Assembly (NCBI GenBank): GCA_963281255.1
Contig: OY725488.1
Coordinates: 10,017,524-10,081,523 of the forward strand
Direction: 5' to 3'
Origin: Aphrocallistes beatrix
Lineage: Eukaryota; Porifera; Hexactinellida; Sceptrulophora; Aphrocallistidae
Length of the DNA: 64,000 bases
This document shows positions 18,769 to 29,900 of the stretch, one piece after another (the stretch's first letter is position 1; every line of letters starts with the position of its first letter). The notes beneath the pieces were generated by a model that searched no databases, was not told the DNA's origin, and saw only the letters and a list, made by a program, of their open reading frames with translations. The position numbers and the translations under genes are program-made.

Positions 18769-21700
18769 ATGGCTCACAACCTAGCACATATTCTGCCTGA
18801 CAGGTGGGTCAATTGTCCGCGGAAAGGACAGCTGATCGAGGATAAATTCCTGCCCTTCAAGACTCCCCTCAGTACAGAGTACGACGAGAGCCTTGAAGAG
18901 AGGACGAGGTTCCCTCCCTCCCTGCTCCTCTCCATCTCCCAGAACCTACCGAAACCCCTCGGCATGGTCATAGACCTCACCAACTCCCGCCGGTTCTACT
19001 CTCCCTCGGAGATGAATCAGATAGGCTTAGAGCATGCTGAGATTCCTTGTGAAGGGCACAAGCACCCTCCCACGAAGGAGCAAGTGAGATACATTCAGTC
19101 CGTCCTGTTTTTAAGTTTTATTTGGAATTGTTGCTTTTATGGGCATGCCCAATTTCCGAGACGGGACGAGTCAAGATGCCTAATCTCCGGGACGGGACAG
19201 AAAGGGTACCTAATTTCCGGGACGGGACGAATTAAGATGCCTAATTCCCGGGACGGGACGGGTTAAGATACCTAATTTCCGGGACGGCATTTCGTCCCAT
19301 CCCGGAAATTAGGTATCTAGATTTTCCTGAACGGTCCTGTCCCGTTCCGGAAATTAGGCATGCCCGCTTTTATGTACAACAAGTGGCGTAGCCCAGGTGG
19401 TCCGATTTACTATGTGCACCATGGGGATTTATATTACGATATATTCAGTGGTGTGCTCCATACGATGTACCACCACAGAAGAAAGACTGGCTGCACATCT
19501 GTGTACAACCAACTCTTTCTGTGGATAACTCGATAAATTCGAGTTAACTAGTATTTCCATTCACACTGAATCATGACGTCATAGTTTCATCATAGACTGA
19601 GAAGTTCATTGAGCTCTCACGGGAGTTCTTCTCCTCGCACGAAGGCGTCTCGATAGGCATCCACGCACACACGGGTTCAACCGGACTGGGTTCCTGGTGG
19701 TGAGCTACCTGGTGGAACAGGAGGACTGGCGACTGACCGCAGCCGTGCAGGCGTTCGCGGCGGCCAGAGATCCCGGCATCTACAAGCAGGACTACCTGGC
19801 CGAACTGTACCGGCGCTATGGGGACAGAGAGGAGGAGTCGCTCCCCTTGGCACCGGAGCGTCCCCCCTGGTGCGTCCTATCCAGTCAGGAGCTGGGGCTG
19901 GAGGTCTCCACCGATTCAGAGTCTGAGGAGGAGGCGGGACAGGCGGGAGGGTGTGAGGTCTCTAGAAACACGCTGGAGGAGGTGAGCTCTTGTGTTCCAC
20001 CAGATTTCTCATTAATGCCACTTTTACCTGGGGTCTTTCCTATTTATAGTCTGGACCTCAAATCTATATGGCTTCCCATCAGGGGTTTATCTAGCTGCTC
20101 GGTCGGCACTTTTAGGTGCCAGCCTGGTATCGTCCGAGGAGCCAAGGTGCTTGCAGTGTGATTCGATTTTGGTCCCGGGTTGCTATCACCCCTGGAATTA
20201 CAAGATAAACCACTGTTTAGGTGCCATATAACTTTTATCACCTCCAAAAAAGTGCTGGATTGGAAAATCCTAGATAAACCCATGCTTCCCACCCAAAATG
20301 GCTTAAACAGGAAATGACACAACACATTCCTGGTACAGGCGAGGTTTAATTAATGGTACTTTGTTCTACCTTTCTCATCCATGGTGCTTTGTTCCATGAT
20401 CAGCGCCAGCTTTTTGACGAGGGAGTGCTGGAGGGGTTCTGAGAGTTGGGCAGGGGGTGCTGATTTTACCTATCGTTTATATACGTACCGTATTTCCCTG
20501 AATAAGCGCCGGGGCTCGAATAAACGTCGAACGCCGGGGCATTTTAGTTCTCTGAACATCATATCAAACTAGTATTCTCAGTAGTGGCATAGATACAAAT
20601 GCTTTTTGAAACATTACATTATCCTTTTTTAATAGAACTAACATTCTCAGTTGTGGCAAAAATAAAAGTGCCAGTCAATGTAGTAAACAAAAAAAGAGCG
20701 CCGGGTCAAAATAGCGAATGAAAAAAATAAGCGCCGGGGCTTGAATAAGCGCCGAGCCTAAAGGGTGCACGAAATAAATAAGCGCCCGGGTGCTTATTCG
20801 AAGCAATACGGTATACATACTTACCAACCCTCCAGGGAAATGACTTATGATCCAGGGATTTTGAGCTTTTAACTAGCCTATAATAATTTCCATTAATGCA
20901 ATATACGAGTAGTTCATATAATTTATTGAATAATTTTATGTTCCTCATTACTTAGCAAGTCTTCAGGGAACCAGGAAAATTCCTGGATCACGAATTTCGA
21001 AGATTGTCTTAGAATTTTGATCAAGTGATTATAACCCGTTAGATGACATTATATACGATGTACCTTTAAATAGTTTACTTGTCCTTTTCGAAATCTTTAA
21101 TTACATATATTCGGCCTTTATTTAAAATCCAGGAAATTCCCTGGATATTCAGGGATTTCCATGGATCCCGAATTTCAAAATTTAACCTGTCTATTGATTC
21201 ATGCTAATGTAGTCATTAAAATTAAAAATATAATAACATCCAGGGATTTACCCTTGAAATCCAGAAAAATTTTCAAGACGGGTTGGTAAGTATGTGTATA
21301 TATCAGTGGTTCTCAACGTTCGCCACCAGAAGGCCCCCATTTGGACCTGCAGTGATATTGATGGCCCAAAAAAAGTGATTTTCAATTGTATATGATAAAT
21401 AAATATTATTGCAGATAAATCCTAAGTGATAAAATGGCCCCTTCATTCAGTCCTGCAAACCCACATGGGGCCGCGGACCACCAGTTGGGAACTACTGGTC
21501 AGGGAGTGGAACAGGGGGGTGCAACTGCACCCCCCTGCACCCCATGGCGCTGCCCATGCTTTGTTCCACCAGATTTCTCATCCATGGTACTTTATTGAGG
21601 TACATGCATTTGCCATAATTTCCCAGTTGGCATTTGTCAGAATATTCGTGACTGTCACTTGTCCGAATCAATGGAAGGTGCAAACTAGTAAAAATTCAAT

Positions 21701-23177
21701 AAATATCGATTCGAAGTGACAGTCACGACTATTCTGACGAATGCAGCCCCCCACTTTGTTCCACTAGATTTCTCATCCATGGTACTGAATGGCTAATGCT
21801 ATCACTGGGATATATGGAATGTCAAATTAGTAGATACGTCCTTTAATAAGCTTTACCGTTCCATTGAGAAACGTCGAAAATTTAGAAAATGAAAAACATT
21901 GGTCTTTAGTTAATGATTGCATCCAATCAGGTTCCTAGCATCAGAGCACTCGGACGAGATGACACTCACATGGAGATGTCCTCCTCCCAGCTGATCCACC
22001 GCATCTGCCACCTGTGCGGACACAAGGAGGGCTCCTACTACTTCCCCGGCAGCCACCCGGTGACCCTGGACCACACACGCAAGACCCACCTCCTCAACAA
22101 CAAGTACTACGTGTCCTGGAAGGCAGACGGGACGCGCTATATGATGTACATCCGAGGGAAGGGACAGGTCTTCCTCCTCAGACGAGACAACCAGCTGTTC
22201 CCGGTGGACATCACTTTCCCGCACAGCTGTGAGCAGGAGCATGTGAGGGAGACTCTGCTAGACTGCGAGATGGTGATTGAGAATTGCCCCAAAGGAGGCA
22301 GGCGTCCCTACCTCCTCCTCTACGATCTAGTGGCGTACGCGGGGGATAACAAATTCGGGATGATGAGGCACCCTGAGCGGATCAAGAAAATCAAAGAAGA
22401 TATCTATGAACCGCGCGATAAGGCGTCTATGGCTCTCAGAATCGATAAAGGAAAGGAACCGTTCAGCGTCCGACTGAAGGAATTCTTTTCCGTGAGCAAG
22501 ACGGGCGTGATATACGAGGACATTCCCAAACTCCACTACGAGGTGGATGGACTCATCTTCTCCGTGGACAACCAGGGATATTTCCCAGGGAGGTGTGAAT
22601 GGCTGCTGAAATGGAAACCTCTCTCACTCAATTCTATCGATTTCAGACTGAAGATAGAGACAATAACCGCGAGGCAAGGGGAGCTGGGAGGCAACGCTAC
22701 CAGTTTTTGGTTTTGGAAGATGGAACCCGGTTGGAGATAAAGTTTTACGAGTTTGGGCAGAAGAAATTCATAAGAAGAGGCGAATTCAAGCTGGAAGATT
22801 TAGACAATAAGATTGTAGAGTGTACTCTAGAAGAAAGTTGTATTAAAATCATCCGTGTTCGAACTGACAAGACCAAACCGAACACTATGTCGACAGCCAA
22901 GAATGTGAGAGAGAGTATTATAAAGCCGCTCGGTATCGAGGAATTGTTAAAATTTATCAACACCATCCCTCAAACCTTTCCACACCTCCACACTTCCTTT
23001 CCCGCCAACAGATTTCCTGAGCTAGGAAACCACAGACCTATAAACTCATCAAATCTTCATCACAAAACTGAGTTGAATCACAAAACGAAGAGACAGAAAG
23101 TCGAGTCCAACCACTCTCTTAATAATTCGGAACCAAATTTCAAAAGCAAAAGATTGGATTCAAGTGAATCAGATTGA
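18769..23177 (+). CDS. RNGTT: mRNA capping enzyme (RNA triphosphatase + guanylyltransferase), two apparent frameshifts
   Basis: The animal bifunctional nuclear enzyme that removes the 5' gamma-phosphate and adds GMP to nascent RNA polymerase II transcripts. Exons are 18769-19083, 19596-19981 and 21931-23177, all junctions phase 0 with GT-AG. It starts MAHNLAHILPDRW. Exon 2 carries the phosphatase P-loop (IGIH...THGFNRTGF), but one T is missing in the catalytic Cys codon between 19664 and 19665, so the frame breaks there. Exon 3 has guanylyltransferase motif I KADGTRYM (active Lys at 22120-22122), motif III as LLDCEM, motif IV EVDGLIF, motif V KWKPLSLNSIDFRLKI and motif VI RVRTDK. A second frame change near 22704-22708, a run of five T, precedes the OB-fold part. 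The C-terminus is basic and low-complexity. Strong conservation around both breaks suggests either assembly errors or a very young pseudogene. Confidence 0.9.
19141..19365. repeat. GGGACGGGACG palindromic element in capping-enzyme intron 1
   Basis: Terminal inverted repeats begin GGGCATGCCCAATTTCC and end GGAAATTAGGCATGCCC. Between them are several tandem CCGGGACGGGACG units, then the complement. A shorter relative is at 61570-61666. It is a foldback-type, non-coding element inside intron 1 (19084-19595). Confidence 0.8.
20080..20284. mobile_element. hAT-type MITE in capping-enzyme intron 2 (copy 1)
   Basis: Begins CAGGGGTTTATCTAG and ends CTAGATAAACCCATG, with near-matching 8-bp flanks CTTCCCAT and CTTCCCAC. 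A copy of almost the same length and sequence lies at 51051-51254. It has no ORF. The 8-bp target duplication and CAGGG terminus fit the hAT superfamily. Confidence 0.8.
20486..20813. mobile_element. GC-rich AATAAGCGCC foldback element (copy 1)
   Basis: Ends TACCGTATT and AATACGGTA. The interior contains repeated GAATAAGCGCC-type units in both orientations around an AT-rich centre. Relatives lie at 33964-34063 and 35019-35440. Non-coding, within intron 2 of the capping enzyme. Confidence 0.75.
20814..21297. mobile_element. Foldback element with ACTTACCAACCCTCC termini
   Basis: The left end reads ACATACTTACCAACCCTCCA and the right end CGGGTTGGTAAGTATGTGT, with repeated CAGGGA / TCCCTGGAT motifs between. 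It abuts the preceding element directly. Non-coding. Confidence 0.7.
21304..21497. mobile_element. hAT-type MITE with CAGTGGTTCTCAAC ends
   Basis: Starts CAGTGGTTCTCAACG and ends GTTGGGAACTACTG, a terminus typical of hAT elements. A relative with the same kind of ends is at 45287-45446. No clear target duplication remains here. Confidence 0.7.
21627..21747. repeat. Foldback repeat near the intron 2 acceptor
   Basis: GCATTTGTCAGAATATTCGT and GTGACTGTCACTT on the left pair with AAGTGACAGTCACGAC and ATTCTGACGAATGC on the right. It is flanked by copies of TTTCTCATCCATGGTACT, a motif repeated several times through this intron. Confidence 0.7.
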
Positions 23178-23435
23178 TTTTATTCAGCGAATTGCATTTT
23201 GCTTTATATTTTAAATAACAGTGAGCACCAATATAGTATTGTATATATATATGCATTGTATCATCGTTTGTAACTCTCTACTCTCCATTTTCTTTCCGAG
23301 GTTAGATTTAAGATTTCAAGATTTTCAAATTAAAAAAACCCCACGAAATTTGAATTATTCTTAGTGTGCTTCTGTATGGAGAAGAATTTTTAAATTTGTA
23401 GATTCCGAATTTTCCCACTTTGTAGGTAATAATAT
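23178..23435. other. Capping-enzyme 3' flank
   Basis: AT-rich. TTTAAATAACA and TATATATATATG stretches may belong to the 3' UTR. No gene seen. Confidence 0.45.
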
Positions 23436-23525
23436 CATACATGCCAACCATCCTGTTTTTGGTGGGACGTCCCGCTTTTTTCACTCTCTAATTAAGCTAA
23501 TTTTGTGTCCAGCTTTTGCATGAAA
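23436..23525 (+). repeat. Dispersed repeat with CATACATGCCAACC end
   Basis: CATACATGCCAACCATCCTG then TTTTTGGTGGGACGTCCCGC. An inverted relative lies at about 33060-33290 in a TRPA intron, where the same GGGACGTCCC core occurs. Probable MITE. Confidence 0.6.
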
Positions 23526-23555
23526 TGTTCCCCATTATGTTTTGGACTCCATGTA

Positions 23556-23700
23556 TGTATATATCATCTGAGTAGCTACCTGACTTTAACTCTAGGATTC
23601 CTCTTGATATCTCCTTCCTCCGGAAATCTAATTCCAGTTGAATCGTTTGGTTTTGATGCCTGTTACTGTATTTCTGGCTTCAGTTGTTATTACACAAATC
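23556..23700 (-). pseudogene. Fragment of a TRPA-channel C-terminal exon
   Basis: The + strand sequence (ATCATCTGAGTAGCT, CTAGGATTCCTCTTGATATC, CCTCCGGAAATCTAATTCC) closely follows the 3' end of the TRPA1-like gene at about 26970-27100, with many substitutions and small gaps. It corresponds to the last ~45 codons. It is about 3.3 kb beyond the 3' end of that gene and in the same orientation, so it is a remnant of a tandem duplicate. The reading frame is broken. Confidence 0.8.
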
Positions 23701-24504
23701 TGAGTTAGCAGAGATGTCCAAAACAAGACGATAGAAAGGCATATACTGTGCAGTTTATATTTTGAATAACAACAACAACAACACCTTGCAACATGGTATA
23801 TAGAGAATATTGCAGTCTCATTTCCTTAGCGACAATATTGCATTTATTTTATCATTTCCTGGAGTGTAAGGGTAACTAACTCCTTTATAAGAACTGTACT
23901 TCTAAGAAGCAAATAAATGCTCAGGTATTTTATCAAACTTTCTGTATTGGATGATGTAGACATAATTATTCTCTGAGATTCCTAAGCATATCAACCAATT
24001 GGATGAGCAACAGCGATGCAAGCGACACATGATCCACTCAGACCTAAGATTGGTCCACATGGTTACACAAAACATTTGAAACATTTATGTTCGCCTTGCA
24101 AAAAATATTTTGATATCTCATTCAAACGTGTGAACAGGTCACAGAGTTGAAACTTTACTTAAGATACTATACAATAGTACTCGAACAGTTCTATTATTAA
24201 CTCTATTCAATTTCAACTCTTATCGCAAGTATTTCATTGGCAGATTACTGTGTTTCAATATACTCTATTAGGATGTAAGAGTATCTATAATTAGACACGA
24301 CTATTTATAGTAACGAAACAGACTAAATCGAAACTATAACCTCTCCCCCCGGAATTCCGATTTATTTCCTGAAATATTTCATATTTTCCAGGTAACTTCT
24401 CTTTTACTATTTATAAACACGAATTTATGATTTTTCAATTGAATAACAGAGTCAATAAACTCTAATATTAATTAAGCTTTTTGAAATAAATTAAAATATA
24501 TAAA
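23701..24504. other. Intergenic, nothing recognised
   Basis: AT-rich; includes a short (AAC)n run at about 23768-23782. A TATATAAA motif overlaps the start of the next ORF's leader (about 24495). No other feature seen. Confidence 0.5.
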
Positions 24505-24876
24505 ATGTCTTCAAACTTTTCTCCTTTATCTATCCCTATATTCAATGGGGACGTTGTCTCAGCCAATCAGTGGCTAGCTTACCAACGGGAGCGGGAGCTC
24601 CTGTGTCACTATCCGGTTTCCTCTCTGAGGGTGGTCTTCTGTATGTGCGGTCTTCCATCCACTCAGTTCGCTGAGATCCTGAAAGAGCGCACGCGGGTCT
24701 TAAAGCGCGCCTCAAAACAAACGATTCGAAAGAAAGAGAAGGGAGAAGAATTGGCGCTCAGCGGAGAAGTTGATTGGTTGAATCAACAGAAGCAATGTCT
24801 TCTCAATGAAAAGGCGAAATTACAATACGAAATAAGTTATTACAAACCCAAATCACTTGTTAATGAATGGATTTGA
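24505..24876 (+). CDS. Small leucine-zipper-like protein, unrecognised
   Basis: 123 aa starting MSSNFSPLSIP. The coding part has higher GC than its flanks, which supports a real gene. The N-terminal half is hydrophobic/aromatic with no family match I recognise. Residues about 65-115 look bZIP-like: a basic stretch (KERTRVLKRASKQTIRKKEK) followed by leucines at seven-residue spacing (L-SGEVDW-L-NQQKQC-L-LNEKAK-L). The Asn and Arg of the classical bZIP basic-region signature are not in place, so DNA binding is doubtful. It may be a truncated or atypical bZIP (C/EBP- or CHOP-like) or simply a coiled-coil protein. It has no introns and no paralogue in the window. Confidence 0.5.
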   Translation: MSSNFSPLSIPIFNGDVVSANQWLAYQRERELLCHYPVSSLRVVFCMCGLPSTQFAEILKERTRVLKRASKQTIRKKEKGEELALSGEVDWLNQQKQCLLNEKAKLQYEISYYKPKSLVNEWI

Positions 24877-25852
24877 GATTTTTCTGGTTGATGACAGAAA
24901 TATTCTAATCTGGAAGGGCCTATATCCAAATAATCAGCATAAAACAGCTGTCACTCTTCAGAATGTATCTAACAGCCACTCTTTCAAGTTTATTTAGTTT
25001 TAATAATACAATTGTATCTTCACTTACTCTGTTGTTTCTACTTTGTTTGATAAGCTCTCTAACATTACCTCGAATCTCTTGTTTCAATTTGTGCTAATAT
25101 TCTAAATGCGAGTTCTACTCACTTCATGACAGCGTAACTACTAAATTTAGTATGTGTAACAACCACAAGATGTGCCAACTGTAGGGTTAGGTCAGGGCTC
25201 TACTCAGTGTTCCCTCAGGATTATTGGAAAGCGCGTTAATTTTATAATTTTTGTGCGGTTTATTCGGGTAAATTGCATTATTTCACAACAAATTCACGTT
25301 ATTCAAGCTAAGAGTGCTAAATAGCGCGCTTAACGCGCTCGGCGGGGAATACTGGTTCTGCTGATTTTGAAATCAGTATGATGTGTTGTGTGTATGTTAT
25401 GAAAGTACCTTAACGTTCATTTGAATTTGTTAGTTTCGACCTAAGATTAAGCAAAATATTATACAATTGTATAATTGTGTATAGTGAGCAGATTCGACGA
25501 AGACTTTTAATTGGAAACTTATCGACTATTATGTAATTAAAATAAGGATGCGTATTTATTGAAAATGTAAAAAATTTACAGTTAAATCCATCATTACTGT
25601 GCAACCTCTAACATGTACCAGGGAAAGTACTTAGTTATTGAAAGTTACTGAGCATTTTCAGAGGAAAAAAATACGAGTTGAGTCTATAAATATGTACTTT
25701 TCATGACTATTGACTGTAAACTTGGAACTGTCCCCGTCTTGCCCTGAGCTTGGTAAATTCCTGTTACCACCCCTAAGTGCACCCTTCACGGGTTAGAGGA
25801 AAAACTACATAGCTAATCTGTATTGTGACTCCTATCTTGTGTGCCAAAATAG
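24877..25852. other. Intergenic, nothing recognised
   Basis: No convincing gene. GCGCGTTAATTTT and GCGCGCTTAACGCGCTC around 25230-25350 form a weak inverted pair. Confidence 0.45.
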
Positions 25853-26024
25853 CAGGGATGCCGTGGCAATGGGAACCTGTGGGAATTCACATGGGAAAAC
25901 CCACAGATTCCCATATGGGATTGGAATGGGAATTACTTTAAGGCTATGGGAATTCCCACATGTGGGATTCTGTGGGATTTCCTGTAGGAATGGGGATTGA
26001 AATTCCATTCCCACGGCAACCCTG
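25853..26024. mobile_element. hAT-type MITE, 172 bp
   Basis: Starts CAGGGATGCCGTGG and ends CCACGGCAACCCTG, with perfect 8-bp target duplications CAAAATAG on both sides (25845-25852; 26025-26032). The interior is built from GGGAATTCCCA-type palindromes. No ORF. Confidence 0.9.
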
Positions 26025-26492
26025 CAAAATAGTGGAATTTATTTGTCAAAATAATAACATTTCAGGTTTTTGTCAAAAGATCACAATTTTGTTGCCAAAA
26101 TTATGGCACATCCATCCATTACTTATCATCGCTATCATCGGTGAGGATTTTGAGTGTAATTTAAGAATATTTAAATTTAGGTGATCCGGGCTTTTAATAT
26201 TAATTTTTGTTCCTAGCGATTAAATTTCATCTAGATAAATTAATAAATGTTTTTGCAGATTATTTTAGGCGAAACACTCACTATAAATTCTTATATGTCA
26301 GGCAGACCTTGAAATATGCTTTACAGGTTTTATATATTAGTGATAAAATAGACCCTCTTATTCTAAGTCGCCCATTTTTACCTTGTTAATTTACTATTAC
26401 GAGTATAATGATCGATTGTTCGAAATTGTCTAATAGTCGATATTGGATATGAATAACCTGATAAAAAGGTATTCCCTCTTGTACTACAAGTA
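26025..26492. other. Intergenic, nothing recognised
   Basis: AT-rich. A 17-bp stretch (GTCAGGCAGACCTTGAA, about 26297) is the complement of the end of the minisatellite block near 14680; it may be chance or a shared repeat edge. Confidence 0.4.
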
Positions 26493-26745
26493 CAGTAGAA
26501 CTTCGGTTATCCGAACCCCTTGGTTGACCAAACTAAAATATACTCCTTGAGTTGAGAATTGAAAGTACTACACTGCCATCATTTTATATACTATTGATGA
26601 TACGTAGATAGATCAATATGTATTTTATCCATATTCATCATTATGACTACTTAGTACTACTGACCAACGTTTCTATATAATCACATAACAACTTCAGTTA
26701 TCCGAACCCCCTCGGTCCCAACCCGTTCGGATAACTGATGTCCTG
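26493..26745. mobile_element. pogo/Tigger-type MITE
   Basis: The left end CAGTAGAACTTCGGTTATCC follows TA. The right part contains CCCGTTCGGATAACTGATGTC, an imperfect complement. The 'TTCGGTTATCCGAACCCC' terminus is characteristic of pogo-like elements. Non-coding. Confidence 0.65.
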
Positions 26746-26968
26746 TTGCACTTGGAATTTATAGAATTCAATTAATGTAATGTTACTTATATAATGGGTA
26801 AAGTAAATATTATTTAATTACAATATAACACAGCTCAATATAAACAATATGTACGTGATTACGTACCTCATCTATATTTCTAATTCTACTAAATCATGCA
26901 TCTCGTATATTGTTCAAGGGAAGAGTAACTACTGTGTATGTATGCATGCACTCGACTACACATAAATG

Positions 26969-29900
26969 CTACATATCATCCTCTGAGTAGCTGGCTTTAA
27001 CCCTAGGATTCCGCTTGATATCGTCATCCTCCGGAAAGCTTGTCCCAGTTGACTCGTATAGTCCTGGCGCCTGTTGCTGTAGTTTTGGCTTCTGGTTCCA
27101 CAGAACACTACAAGATTCCTTATTTTGATTTGCAAACATTTCCCTCAGTCCGTTAATCCCCTTCTCAATCGATTCCATTCTCGTCTCCAGTGCTTGTTCA
27201 TCAGTCATCGATACTTCGTCTATTTCTAGTCTATTGGTAGGCAGCACAAGTTCGATTATCTGCCTTGAGATCAGAGAAAGTTTCCCGAATCTATGCCTAT
27301 TCGGATAAACTAAGATTTTCACATTCTTCTCATCTCGTTTTATCCATGAAGGAATCGCCCTGTCCATATTACCGAAAAAGATAATCCGATCCTTCACGCG
27401 CTGAAGATAGGCGCCCTCCCTCACGTTAGCGATATCCCCTACCGCCAGACCAATCAGCAGGTTTGTCAGTATGATGGTGACCATCAACCCAGCTAGCACG
27501 AAGAAAAAATATATAATGCCCTTATTAGGAAGTTGACCTTCTCTAAAGGCGAAATCGGTGACTGGATTGAAGCCTGGCTCTCCTATCAGCATTTGGAAGA
27601 CGATGAGTAAGGACCTCTCAAGCTCATTATGCTCTGTGATGACTGACGTCAGCAAGATGTGGAATGCGAATGCGAATGAGAGAAGAATGACGAACACGAG
27701 TGGGAGCATGAAAATAACCGTTTTGAGAACGGCGATTAGCATTCGCGTGTAGAGAGCAAATAATCCATATTGTCCGAGGTAGAATACGAATGTTATCCAA
27801 CCGAAAAACAGTGCGAAAGCACCTGCGCTCCAATTTAAGCAGGGCGTGTGTATCGGGAGGAAAATGAGTGTCGTGACATAGCAAAGCAGCTCAACGATGG
27901 AATGAATCGAGATTATATAACGGAGTTTGTGCTTGGCCAATACTGCTCCTATTAAGAGCAGGCTTAGATAGAGCAATGACAGAGACTCCAGCACTGTTCT
28001 ATACACGAAGAAACCCGGAGTGTTGTAGTAGTTTGTTGTGTTACGCCAGTTCGAGAAGTTTAGAAGTGAATAACTGCCATCCTCACACGAAATTCCTGGT
28101 TGATAAATGTTGGGAAAGACAGAGAGGAGCAATAAATAAAACAGAAACGTGAACAGACTGATCCCATAGATTGTACTACCGTACCGAGCCCATTTAGCCT
28201 GCAAGAAGTGTGTGACTAAGGGATGAGTTAGCAACTCTTCACGGTCAAACTTCCTCATCATATTCAAGATATACATTTTATCCACTTTCTTATATTCGAA
28301 AAATCTCTCAGTTGCATCTAACGTTGAACTGATAGAGAAACTAATCGAGTTAGAATTTAATTCGCCGCCTTTGAGTGATTTACTTTCAGATCGGGCTAGC
28401 ATAGGAATGTTCGGCGGAGGAAAGAGATATTTAAAATTGTATTTAATCCAGTAATCCTTCTTCGTATCGCTGAAAGACGATTTCTCGATCGATTTGTTCA
28501 ACACTAATTTAGCCAGTGATGGCATGCGAATGATTAAAGCCACGAACGGTGGGTGTCTTGAGGTTGGCAGAATATCTAATGCTTCTTGCCAACGTTTGTG
28601 TTTTAGCGTATTTTGTACGACAGAAATTTGATCATTAATGATAGCATCGTAGAAGAACGTACTGCCCTCATTATTGAGTGTGATCTTGGCATTTTCCTGT
28701 AAGAGGTACACCACTATATCTGCATGACCTTTAGCTGCTGCTACATGTAAAGGAGAGTTCCCAGCTCGGCATTTCAAATCTTTTGAATATGGAAATAGTT
28801 CAGTGAGAGTTTGCACTATCCCGAGGTAGCCACCACATGCGGCTGCTATTACAGGCGTGTGTCCCGTGGGAGATTGGTGCAGAATAGCTCCGTAGTCAAG
28901 GAGGAGTTTCACCACTTCCTTGTGGCCGTTCAAGGCTGCCAAGTGGAGCGGCGTAACATCGTTTTCGTTACATTCGTTGATGATGCTTTTCCCTACACAA
29001 GTTTATATTTATAACAGTTAAAACGTCTAATCAGTGATTTTGTCTATTACTACCTAAATTGCAGGACTTTTCCATCAGTTATTATGCATAATCCCTGAAA
29101 TTTTCAGGTATTTTACATAATAACTTTTTAATATATACAACCTTTAGAATGTTAGTTACTAATAACATCGCTCAGTTGGGCTATAAAACGAAAAATTTCC
29201 AGTTTAAAAAATTTGTTTGTTTTAATGTACCATTGTGTCAGTACCAATACAAATGATTTTTATTTTCGAACATTTCGCCATAAAAGGAAATAAATAGTTT
29301 AAGGTGAATCAAAATATCGAACTCACCTTTTTTATAGTGAAATTCGATGATTAAGTTCGCTAAATACAGGTGTCCATACTCAGTTGCGATGTGAAGTAAA
29401 TCTGTCATCTCGTCCTTTATCCTTTGGCAGCAAAGAGTCTCACAAGATCCACTAGCCTCGAATAGCTTTTTTACCGCATCTATCTTGTTGTATCTGACTG
29501 CTAGCTGGATCGGCTTAAGATTTTCATAGTTTTTAATGCCAGCTAACTTCCCTGCATCTTCATCCTCCAGGATTTTTTCAATCACGTTAAAGTTTGGAAG
29601 TTTGAGTGCTAGGTGCAGAGCTGTATCTCCGTTTGCATTGACTTCACTAATGAGAAACAAATGAATGAACAGGAAACATTCAGATTGAATTATACGTTTT
29701 ATTTAAAACCAGTAAATAATCTAACATTCACGTCCTGCAAGATTTCTAGTTATGATGAAAACTATTTTTTTCTATTTGGGATAGACTCAGAGTTGGAATC
29801 GGGTTCGGGGTTTTCGGGTCGGTCTCAGATTGGGCTCAAATCGAATCGATCTTTCCGCCATTTTATTTTTTCGCCATTTCATTCCATTTAATTTGGCGCC

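Noticed and set aside
19697..20161. Stand-alone gene starting at 19697
   Set aside because: It is the continuation of capping-enzyme exon 2 after the one-base gap, and its last part runs past the donor at 19982 into intron and MITE sequence.
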